Source of the DNA: JANNGZ01 sp031404155
Lineage (GTDB): Bacteria > Pseudomonadota > Gammaproteobacteria > Burkholderiales > Burkholderiaceae_C
Length of the DNA stretch: 12,366 bases
Direction: 5' to 3'
Assembly (NCBI GenBank): GCA_031404155.1
Contig: JANNGZ010000006.1
Location: forward strand, 1-12,366
Shown here: in pieces, positions 1-5,634 of the stretch
How the letters are laid out: each line of letters starts with the position of its first letter
Numbering within the stretch: the first letter of the stretch is position 1
The notes under the pieces: model-generated
Told to the model about the DNA's origin: nothing
The model's input: the letters and a program-made list of their open reading frames with translations, nothing else
The model's database searches: none
Program-made: the position numbers and the translations under genes

Positions 1-110
1 GCCACCATCAACGGCCACAGGACCACCAGACCGGCGCCGAGCCAGAACACGCGGCCCAGCCAGGCCGGATCGCGGCGCGGCGGCAATGGCAGGGTCAGGA
101 CGGTGCTCAT
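1..110 (-). CDS. phnE: PhnE-like ABC transporter permease, N-terminal fragment (3' end outside window)
   Basis: Only the first 36 codons are present; the gene runs off the left edge. The protein begins MSTVLTLPLPPRRDPAW and then has a hydrophobic run (about residues 21-36, VFWLGAGLVVLWPLMV) that looks like the first membrane segment of an inner-membrane permease. The assignment to the PhnE family rests mainly on context: it directly follows a PhnC-like ATPase and a PhnD-like binding protein on the same strand, which would complete a binding-protein-dependent ABC importer. ATG at 110 is the only start seen; the frame stays open upstream without another good start, and no clear Shine-Dalgarno is visible. 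The 94-bp gap to the ATPase gene contains nothing I recognise. The substrate is inferred to be a selenium oxyanion from the neighbouring sen genes, not from this fragment. Confidence 0.7.
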   Translation of the reverse strand, partial: MSTVLTLPLPPRRDPAWLGRVFWLGAGLVVLWPLMV

Positions 111-204
111 GGTGCGCGGCGGTGCGGCAGTCGATGGCGGGGGCGATGAAGGCAGGTACGCGGTGCGGGGGTCGGCGGATGCGCAGGTCGATGCGGCGTT
201 CGCC

Positions 205-1041
205 TCAGCGGCAATGCATCACCGCTGGAGCGTTCACCGCCACCGCGGCGTCATCGAAGCCCACCGGCGCGGTGCTGAACAACTCGTCTTCACGCTGTGC
301 ATACAACTTGTCCAGCCGGTCGCTAGAGACCTCGGCGGCAGGCAGGTCGAAGGCCATGCGCCCGTCGCGCAGGCCGACGATGCGCGGGAAGCGGGCCAGC
401 GCCACGTCCACCTGGTGCAGCGTGGCCACCAGCGCCGCGCCGCGCTGGCGCGAGGCGTCGATCAGCGTGTCGATGGCCTGGTGGGCGCGCGTGGGGTCCA
501 GCGCCGAGAGCGGCTCGTCGATCATCCACAGGCTTGCCGGCGATGCCAGCGCACGCGCCAGGCCGACGCGCTGGCGTTCGCCGCCGGAGAGGCGGTCGAC
601 GCGGTCGAACAGCTTGTCGGCGATGTCGAAACGCTCGAGCACCGAATGTGCCAGCGGAATGTTGCTCGGGTAGAACAAGGAGCGCACGCTGGCCCACAAG
701 CCGAGCGCAGGCAGCCGGCCCGCCAGCACCGAGGTGACGACACGCTGGCGCGGCGGCAGCGGCGGCACCTGCGGCGCGAGAAACAGGCCGCCACGCACCA
801 CACGCAAGGTGCGCACACCCACGGCCCAGGGGTCGACCCCGCCGAGCCGCACCTCGCCCGAACCGGGCCGCAGCGCGGCCGCCGCCACATGCAGCAGGGT
901 GGTCTTGCCGGCACCCGAAGGGCCGATCACGGCCACCTGTTCGCCCGAGGCGACATGCAGGCTCACACCACGCAAGGCCGATGCGGAGCCGGCGCGCGCG
1001 GCGGGGTGGCGTGCACTGACGCCGTCGAGGGTGAGTTCCAT
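205..1041 (-). CDS. phnC: PhnC-like ABC transporter ATP-binding protein (putative selenium oxyanion importer)
   Basis: This is a 278-residue ABC ATPase that would power an inner-membrane importer from the cytoplasmic side. All nucleotide-binding motifs are visible: Walker A GPSGAGKT (residues 40-47), Q-loop around Q91, signature LSGGERQRVGLARAL (151-165), Walker B LWMIDEP with its Glu (171-177), D-loop SALDP and switch His in TLHQVD (H209). Size and motif context fit the PhnC group of phosphonate/phosphite-type importers. I chose the ATG at 1041 (MELTLDGVSA) because the upstream in-frame ATG at 1089 lies inside a GC palindrome and adds residues unlike the family. The start lacks an obvious Shine-Dalgarno and has a 5-bp hairpin (1045-1058) just in front of it. 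The gene follows the PhnD-like gene after 103 bp and precedes the permease. Family assignment is firm; the selenium substrate is inferred from context. Confidence 0.9.
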   Translation of the reverse strand: MELTLDGVSARHPAARAGSASALRGVSLHVASGEQVAVIGPSGAGKTTLLHVAAAALRPGSGEVRLGGVDPWAVGVRTLRVVRGGLFLAPQVPPLPPRQRVVTSVLAGRLPALGLWASVRSLFYPSNIPLAHSVLERFDIADKLFDRVDRLSGGERQRVGLARALASPASLWMIDEPLSALDPTRAHQAIDTLIDASRQRGAALVATLHQVDVALARFPRIVGLRDGRMAFDLPAAEVSSDRLDKLYAQREDELFSTAPVGFDDAAVAVNAPAVMHCR

Positions 1042-1062
1042 GGTCGCCGCTACCGGCGCGGT

Positions 1063-1115
1063 CTCAGGCCAGCGCCGGGCCGCTCCCAAGCGGCCTGAGC
1101 TCCCCTCGGGGGACG
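1063..1115. repeat. GC-rich palindromic element in the phnD-phnC gap (REP-like, copy 1)
   Basis: The gap between the binding-protein and ATPase genes holds nested inverted repeats. CTCAGGCC (1063-1070) pairs with GGCCTGAG (1092-1099). A competing perfect 7-bp hairpin, GGCCGCT/AGCGGCC with loop CCCA, sits at 1078-1095. A C4/G4 palindrome (CTCCCCTCGGGGG) follows at 1100-1112. The GGCCTGAG plus CCCC/GGGG layout recurs in senA and after selD, so I read this as a dispersed bacterial repeat. It could stabilise or attenuate the polycistronic mRNA; that role is inference. Confidence 0.55.
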
Positions 1116-1144
1116 CGAGTGAAACGAGCTAGGGGTCGTCATCT

Positions 1145-2008
1145 CTAAAGCAGCGACGCGCCGCGGGCGGCTGCCTCGATGCCCTTGTAGTTCTCCACCT
1201 TGGTCGGCACGAAGCGGGTGGCGCGTTGCAGTTCGAGAATTTCCTTGCCTTGCGCGGTGTCGCGGCTCAAGGCGAGAAAGGCTTGAGTGAGCTTCTCGCG
1301 CATCGCCAACGGCATGTCGGCATGCACCGTCCAGTTGTAGTCGTAGTAGGTCGGCGTGGTGTACATCACCCTCACCTTGTCGGTGTCGACCTTCTTGTCG
1401 GCGACGAATTTCTCCCACACCGAGATGTTCAGCGCGCCGGCCTGCACCTTGCCCGAGGCCACCGCGGCAATCGTGGCGTCATGGGCGCCGCTGTAGGCCA
1501 CGCGCTTGAAGTCCTTGTCGGGGTCCACGCCGGCTTGCATCAGGAAGCTGCGCGGCATCAGGTGGCCGCTGGTCGAGCTTTGCGAGCCGAAGCTCACGTC
1601 CTTGCCCTTGAGATCGGCGAGCGTCTTGATCGCCGGGTCGCCGGTGATGAACACCGACCTGAATTTTTCGTCCTCTTCGCGCTGCACCACCGGGATCACC
1701 TTGCCGCCAGAGCGCGAATAGGCTTGCACGAAGGTGAAGCCGCCGAACCAGGCCATGTCGACCTTCTTGTTCACCAGCGCTTCGACCGACGCCGCGTAGT
1801 CGGTCACCGGCGTGTATTCCACTTTCACGTTCAACTTCTCTTCCAGGTACTTCATCAGCGGCACCGCCTTGCGTGCCAGCTCGGTCGGCGACTCGTCGGG
1901 TATCGCGGTGACGCGGAAGATTTGTTGCGCGAAGCTGTGCGAACCGTAGGCGAGGATCGCGCAGGTCATCAGCGCCTTGAAGGTGCGCGAAGAGGAAAGG
2001 CTGAGCAT
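1145..2008 (-). CDS. PhnD-like periplasmic binding protein, putative selenate/selenite ABC transporter type
   Basis: This is a 287-residue periplasmic solute-binding protein. It has a signal peptide: a hydrophobic stretch ends in SHSFA with likely cleavage after A27. The mature part starts FRVTAIPDESPTELARK and contains VNKKVDMAWFGGFTFVQA and SFGSQSSTSGHLMPRSF, which I recognise as hallmarks of the PhnD-like subgroup described as putative selenate ABC transporter binding proteins (the TIGR04553-type family, associated with selenium-using genomes). It would capture an oxyanion in the periplasm and deliver it to the permease. ATG at 2008 is preceded by AGGAG (2017-2021) at 8-nt spacing. The gene sits 45 bp downstream of senA on the same strand, so the two are probably co-transcribed. 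Phosphonate, phosphite or phosphate remain alternative ligands for a PhnD fold; the sen context favours selenium. The exact selenium species cannot be read from sequence. Confidence 0.88.
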   Translation of the reverse strand: MLSLSSSRTFKALMTCAILAYGSHSFAQQIFRVTAIPDESPTELARKAVPLMKYLEEKLNVKVEYTPVTDYAASVEALVNKKVDMAWFGGFTFVQAYSRSGGKVIPVVQREEDEKFRSVFITGDPAIKTLADLKGKDVSFGSQSSTSGHLMPRSFLMQAGVDPDKDFKRVAYSGAHDATIAAVASGKVQAGALNISVWEKFVADKKVDTDKVRVMYTTPTYYDYNWTVHADMPLAMREKLTQAFLALSRDTAQGKEILELQRATRFVPTKVENYKGIEAAARGASLL

Positions 2009-2053
2009 GCTGGAATCTCCTGGTCGAGAGTGAAGGCTGCGCCGCGGAATCGA

Positions 2054-3310
2054 CTAGAGGGCGCAGGTGCGAAAGCCCGCGAACACGTCGGCTCGCTCAG
2101 GCAGGAAAAAGTTGCGGTAGCGCGGGTGGTGCATTCGTTCGTGCGTGGCGAAGGCGCCGCCGCGAAGTTCGCGATGATCGCCGAACCAGGGCGCGGAGTA
2201 GTCGCGGTAAGGCCCCGGGCTGAACCCGGGATAAGGCTCGAAGTTGTCGGCGGTCCATTCCCAGACGCTGTGGCCCCAGGTGAACCGCACCCCCTCCGAC
2301 GCGGAGCGAGGCAGCTGGGGGCTGAGGCCCGGCGTTTCCTGGAGAGCTGCGGCGGCCTCCCACTCGGCCGCGTGCGGCAGGCGCCGGCCGGCCCAGGCGC
2401 AATAGGCCTCGGCCTCGTAGGCGTTCACATGGATCACCGGCGCGTCGGGCTGCAACGGCTGCCAGCGGTCGAACCAGCGCACCTGCCAGCCGCCGGCGCT
2501 GCGCCGCCAGCGTTCGGGGTGCGAACGCTCTGGGTGGGCACGGGCCATCTGCTGGCGCCACGCCCCGCCGGCACCATGCCAATGCTCGGGCTGGTCGTAG
2601 CCGCCGGATTCGACAAAACGCAGGTAGGCACCCGCACTGAGCGGCGTCGCATCGATCTCGAAGGCCTTCAGCGCTACGCGCTGGCCGTGGCTTTCGTTGT
2701 CAAACGCAAATCCGGCCTCGCCTTCGGGCCAGCCGACCCACACCTCGGCCGCGTCGAGCCGCAGTGCGGGCAAGCCGGGCAGCACTGGCAGCGCCTCGCC
2801 CGGCGGCGCTGGCAAGCCGACCGCGGCGCGCAGCCACGCGAAGGCCTCGCCGTGCATGTCCTCGTGGAACAGCGCGAGGCGGTGCAGGTACAACGCGGCG
2901 TCGCCGTCGCTGTCGCCGCCGGCCTCGGGGATGTTCGCGCGCGTGGCATCGAGTTGCGCCGCATGCATCTCGCGCAGGCGCGCGAACCCGGGCAGCGGCG
3001 TGTCCCAGCGCCGCGCATGCGGCAGGCGCGCCGAGTCCAGGTGTGCGTCGGGCCCGGCGTGGCGCGGCGCCCGTGCGGCATGCACCAGGCCGTCGGCAAA
3101 ATGGTGCGGCCCGCGCGTGGTCCAGAACTCGGCGAACCAGGCCACATGCGCCAGCTCCCAGGCGATCGGGTTGACCCCGGCTTGTTGCGGCGGGCGCCAC
3201 TGGTGCTCGCTGAGGTCCTCGACCATCGCCCAGGTGCGCGCACGTGAGTCGCTCAGCGCGCTGGCGAGTTCGTTGCCCCGCAAGCGGCGCGCGTCAGTCG
3301 CCACAGGCAT
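2054..3310 (-). CDS. senA: Selenoneine synthase SenA (EgtB-like non-heme iron enzyme)
   Basis: SenA joins hercynine to a selenosugar with O2 to form the C-Se bond that leads to selenoneine. The 418-residue protein has the two-domain EgtB layout. The N-terminal DinB-like domain (about 1-165) carries the three-His iron site: H55 in WELAHVAWF, then H149 and H153 in FHEDMHGEAF. The C-terminal FGE-sulfatase-like domain (about 185-418) contains HVNAYEAEAYCAWAGRRLP, VWEWTADNFEPYPGF, RGGAFATHERMHHPRYRNFF and ends AGFRTCAL. Assignment as SenA rather than the ergothioneine enzyme EgtB comes from immediate linkage to senB and selD, and from the absence of egtD, egtA or egtC here. I prefer ATG 3310 (MPVATDARRL) over an upstream ATG at 3349 because the extra 13 residues look non-coding and would run toward senB. 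Residues 328-341 appear to be a repeat-derived insertion. An HPER-S-HPER duplication lies at 259-267. Confidence 0.88.
   Translation of the reverse strand: MPVATDARRLRGNELASALSDSRARTWAMVEDLSEHQWRPPQQAGVNPIAWELAHVAWFAEFWTTRGPHHFADGLVHAARAPRHAGPDAHLDSARLPHARRWDTPLPGFARLREMHAAQLDATRANIPEAGGDSDGDAALYLHRLALFHEDMHGEAFAWLRAAVGLPAPPGEALPVLPGLPALRLDAAEVWVGWPEGEAGFAFDNESHGQRVALKAFEIDATPLSAGAYLRFVESGGYDQPEHWHGAGGAWRQQMARAHPERSHPERWRRSAGGWQVRWFDRWQPLQPDAPVIHVNAYEAEAYCAWAGRRLPHAAEWEAAAALQETPGLSPQLPRSASEGVRFTWGHSVWEWTADNFEPYPGFSPGPYRDYSAPWFGDHRELRGGAFATHERMHHPRYRNFFLPERADVFAGFRTCAL
2290..2329 (-). repeat. REP-like palindromic element inside senA (copy 2)
   Basis: On the minus strand this segment starts GGCCTCAG (2329-2322), has CCCCC (2321-2317), a CTCCG/CGGAG hairpin (2294-2306) and GGGGG (2294-2290). 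This is the same order of blocks as the elements at 1063-1115 and 5484-5572. It encodes SenA residues 328-341 (GLSPQLPRSASEGV), between the EWEAAAA segment and VWEWTADN. A low-complexity loop is expected to tolerate an insertion there. That it arrived by insertion of a mobile repeat is inference from the shared layout. Confidence 0.45.
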
Positions 3311-3380
3311 CCACCAAAGGTCCTGCCAAAGCACCGACCAACGCGCCAAGGCGGCGTTTTCGGCATGCCAAGATCACGCC

Positions 3381-4376
3381 ATGGCAAAGCCCCGCGTCTG
3401 CATCGTGTCGCCGGCCCTGGCCGCGGCGAACAACGGCAACTGGCACACCGCGCGCCGCTGGCAGCGGTACCTGGCGCCGCTGGCCGAGGTGGAGATCACG
3501 TTGGCCTGGAGCGGCGAGCCGGTGGACACGATGGTGGCGCTGCATGCGCGCCGCTCGGCCGATTCGATCGCCCGTTTTCACCACGCGCACCCGCGGCGCC
3601 CGCTGGCACTCGTGCTCACGGGAACCGACCTGTACCGGGACATCGACGAGGACGCAAACGCACAGCATTCGCTCGAGTTTGCCAGCCACTTGGTCGTGTT
3701 GCAGGACGAGGGCTTACAGCGCCTGCCTCAGCGTTACCAAGCCAAGGCCTGGGTGATCGTGCAATCGGCCAGCCGGCTGATCCGCCACGACCAGGCGCGC
3801 CGCAGCATCGACTTCGTGGCGGTGGGCCACCTGCGCGACGAAAAAGACCCGCTGACGCTGATGCGTGCCGCGGTCCAACTGAACGATGCGGCGCCGTTGG
3901 CCTTGCCGATCCGGGTGCTGCACATCGGCAACCCGCTGGACGAGGCGCTTGCGGCGCAGGCCCGCCGCACCATGGCAGAGTGCCCGCGCTACCACTGGCT
4001 CGGCGGGCTGGCGCAGGCCGATGCGCGGCGCTGGATCGCGCGCGCGCGGGCGCTGGTGCACATGAGCCGGATGGAGGGCGGCGCCAACGTGGTGATCGAG
4101 GCGATCCGCTCGCAGGTGCCGGTACTGGCAAGCCGGATCGACGGCAACGTGGGCCTGCTCGGGCGCGACTACGAAGGCTACTTTCCGCTCGGCAACGCCG
4201 ACGCGCTGGCCGCGCTGATGCATCGTTTTGCCGCCGAGCCGGCCTTTGCCGCACGCCTGGCGGCGCAGTGCGCGTTGCGCGAACCCCGGCTCACCCCGCA
4301 GGCCGAGAGTGCCAATGTCCGCAGCCTGCTCAAGGACATGCTCACCGGCGTGCCGGCAGAGCTGCTGCCACAATGA
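3381..4376 (+). CDS. senB: Selenosugar synthase SenB (GT-B glycosyltransferase-like)
   Basis: SenB forms a C-Se bond by reacting selenophosphate with a UDP-sugar (UDP-GlcNAc in the characterised enzyme), giving the 1-seleno-sugar used by SenA. The 331-residue protein opens with MAKPRVCIVSPALAAANNGN followed by WHTARRWQRYL, the signature start of the glycosyltransferase family first defined only by its link to selenium (TIGR04348-type). The C-terminal half has the GT-B nucleotide-sugar site: VAVGHLRDEKDP (147-157), VLHIGNP (179-185), MEGGANVVIEAI (231-242) and DGNVGLLG (254-261). The ATG at 3381 is chosen because the family motif begins there. There is no Shine-Dalgarno, and a weak -10-like hexamer (3369-3374) lies 6 nt ahead, so the mRNA may be leaderless. 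It is divergent from senA across 70 bp and leads directly into selD, 31 bp away with a 12-codon ORF between. Confidence 0.9.
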   Translation: MAKPRVCIVSPALAAANNGNWHTARRWQRYLAPLAEVEITLAWSGEPVDTMVALHARRSADSIARFHHAHPRRPLALVLTGTDLYRDIDEDANAQHSLEFASHLVVLQDEGLQRLPQRYQAKAWVIVQSASRLIRHDQARRSIDFVAVGHLRDEKDPLTLMRAAVQLNDAAPLALPIRVLHIGNPLDEALAAQARRTMAECPRYHWLGGLAQADARRWIARARALVHMSRMEGGANVVIEAIRSQVPVLASRIDGNVGLLGRDYEGYFPLGNADALAALMHRFAAEPAFAARLAAQCALREPRLTPQAESANVRSLLKDMLTGVPAELLPQ

Positions 4377-4411
4377 AAGCTTCCGAGTCCACCCGCGACC
4401 AAGCCCGATGA
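4373..4411 (+). other. 12-codon mini-ORF bridging senB and selD with ATGA overlaps at both ends
   Basis: An ATG overlaps the senB stop codon (ATGA at 4373-4376). It opens a 12-residue frame, MKASESTRDQAR, whose stop overlaps the selD start (ATGA at 4408-4411). The frame differs from both neighbours. A ribosome finishing senB could reinitiate here and be handed on to selD, which lacks a strong Shine-Dalgarno of its own. The peptide matches no family I know. It may be a translational relay or a coincidence. Confidence 0.35.
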
Positions 4412-5490
4412 ACACCACCACCCCTGCCGAAGCCTGCGCCTTGCCTGGCGCCGATATCCGCCTCACCAGTTTCAGCCACGGCGGCGGCTGCGGCTGCAAG
4501 ATCGCGCCCGGCGTGCTTTCGGAAATCCTGAAGAACAGTGCCGGCGGGCTGATCCCCAAGGAGCTGATGGTCGGCATCGAGACCGCCGACGACGCGGCGG
4601 TCTACAAGCTCAACGACGAGCAGGCGCTGATCGCGACCACCGACTTTTTCATGCCGATCGTCGACGACCCGTACGACTTCGGCCGCATCGCCGCCACCAA
4701 TGCGATCAGCGACGTGTATGCGATGGGCGGCAAGCCGATCATGGCGCTGGCGCTGGTGGCGATGCCGATCAACCAGCTGCCGGTGGAGGTCATCGGCAAG
4801 ATCATCCAGGGCGGCCAGGCCGCTTGCCAGGAAGCGGGCATCCCGATTGCGGGCGGCCACACCATCGACTCGGTCGAGCCGATCTACGGCCTGGTGGTGA
4901 TGGGCCTGGTGCACCCGGACCGGGTGCGGCGCAATGCCGACGCCAAGGCCGGCGACGTGCTGATCCTGGGCAAGCCGATCGGCGTCGGCGTGATGTCGGC
5001 AGCCCTGAAGAAAGGCAAGCTCGACGCCGCCGGCTACAAGCAACTGGTGAAGTACACGACGATGCTCAACAAACCCGGCGCGGTCTTTGCCGACCTGCCC
5101 GGGGTGCACGCGCTGACCGACATCACCGGCTTCGGCCTGGCCGGCCACACGCTGGAGCTGGCTCGCGGCGCCAAGCTGCGCGCGGTGATCGACTGGCACA
5201 AGGTGCCGATGCTGCCCGGTGTGCCGGCGATGGCGGCCGACGGTTTCATCACCGGCGCCTCCGCTCGCAACTGGGCCGGCTACGGCACCGATGTGACGCT
5301 CGCCGCCGACCTGCCGAAGACCGCGCAGGACCTGCTCACCGACCCGCAAACCTCGGGCGGCCTGCTGGTGAGCTGCGACGCCAGGAGCGTGGACGAAGTG
5401 CTGCGCATCTTCCGCAGCTCGGGTTTCGACGACGCGGCGGTGGTCGGGCATGTCGAGGCCGGCGAGCCCGGGCTTACGGTTCGGGCCTGA
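4408..5490 (+). CDS. selD: Selenophosphate synthase SelD (SenC of the selenoneine pathway)
   Basis: This enzyme makes selenophosphate from selenide and ATP, with AMP and phosphate released, in the cytosol. The 360-residue protein aligns by eye along its length with E. coli SelD. The catalytic loop is SHGGGCGCK, with C28 and K31 matching Cys17 and Lys20 of E. coli; this is the cysteine form, not selenocysteine. Metal/ATP motifs include ETADDAAVY (58-66), TTDFFMPIVDDPYDFGRIAA (77-96), NAISDVYAMGGKP (98-110), AGGHTIDSVEP and DITGFGLAGH, and the C-terminal DPQTSGGLL is present. ATG 4408 fits the usual N-terminus. It follows senB closely on the same strand, so it probably serves SenB here. It could also supply selenocysteine or selenouridine pathways, but no selA, selB or selU is in the window. 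Its stop codon lies in a palindromic repeat, followed by a strong terminator. Confidence 0.96.
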   Translation: MNTTTPAEACALPGADIRLTSFSHGGGCGCKIAPGVLSEILKNSAGGLIPKELMVGIETADDAAVYKLNDEQALIATTDFFMPIVDDPYDFGRIAATNAISDVYAMGGKPIMALALVAMPINQLPVEVIGKIIQGGQAACQEAGIPIAGGHTIDSVEPIYGLVVMGLVHPDRVRRNADAKAGDVLILGKPIGVGVMSAALKKGKLDAAGYKQLVKYTTMLNKPGAVFADLPGVHALTDITGFGLAGHTLELARGAKLRAVIDWHKVPMLPGVPAMAADGFITGASARNWAGYGTDVTLAADLPKTAQDLLTDPQTSGGLLVSCDARSVDEVLRIFRSSGFDDAAVVGHVEAGEPGLTVRA

Positions 5491-5572
5491 GAGCGCCCCC
5501 AGGCCGACGAGTACGTCGTCCGCCCCCCGAGGGGGTATGAGCAAAGTGGCCAGAGCCACATTTGCTCATGAG
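5484..5572. repeat. Palindromic intergenic repeat at the selD 3' end (REP-like, copy 3)
   Basis: The element opens with GGCCTGAG (5484-5491, containing the selD TGA stop) and shows three perfect hairpins in a row: CGACG/CGTCG (5505-5518), CCCCC/GGGGG around GA (5524-5535), and a long stem ATGAGCAAA plus GTGGC pairing with GCCAC, a bulged A, and TTTGCTCAT (5537-5569). Read from the minus strand, part would encode SKCGSGHFAH, a phrase I associate with spurious translations of Burkholderiales intergenic repeats. It shares block order with the elements at 1063 and 2290. Confidence 0.6.
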
Positions 5573-5593
5573 CCCGCGCACCCCAAAAAACCG

Positions 5594-5619
5594 AAAGCCG
5601 CCCGCGGGCGGCTTTTTTT
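5594..5619. terminator. Bidirectional intrinsic terminator between selD and phaB
   Basis: A perfect 22-nt palindrome (AAAGCCGCCC, GC centre, GGGCGGCTTT, 5594-5615) is followed on the plus strand by a run of seven T (5613-5619). On the minus strand it is followed by TTT-CGG-TTTTTT (complement of 5596-5585). It therefore can end both the rightward senB-selD transcript and the leftward phaCAB transcript, whose last stop codon is at 5635. Confidence 0.9.
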
Positions 5620-5634
5620 CCGGCGCGAGGCGCG

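Noticed and set aside
1226..3247. 673-residue plus-strand open frame antisense to the PhnD-like gene and senA
   Set aside because: It is rich in Arg, Gly, Ala, His and Val with no domain, and it lies opposite two genes with clear motifs. Such long antisense frames are expected at this GC content.
2054..3310. Annotation of senA as ergothioneine EgtB or sulfatase-modifying factor
   Set aside because: The iron-site histidines exclude a plain formylglycine-generating enzyme. Adjacent senB and selD, and the lack of egtA, egtC or egtD here, favour SenA, although EgtB-like chemistry cannot be excluded without phylogeny.
2697..3380. Long upstream extension of the senB frame (to 2697)
   Set aside because: The extension runs antisense through senA, is low in complexity, and the family N-terminus starts at 3381.
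4408..5490. Selenocysteine insertion locus
   Set aside because: SelD alone is not specific; no selA, selB, selC tRNA or in-frame UGA selenoprotein was seen, and SelD here uses cysteine.
4342..5559. 405-residue minus-strand open frame opposite selD
   Set aside because: It is a shadow of the selD frame; the His/Arg/Asp-rich protein has no family features.
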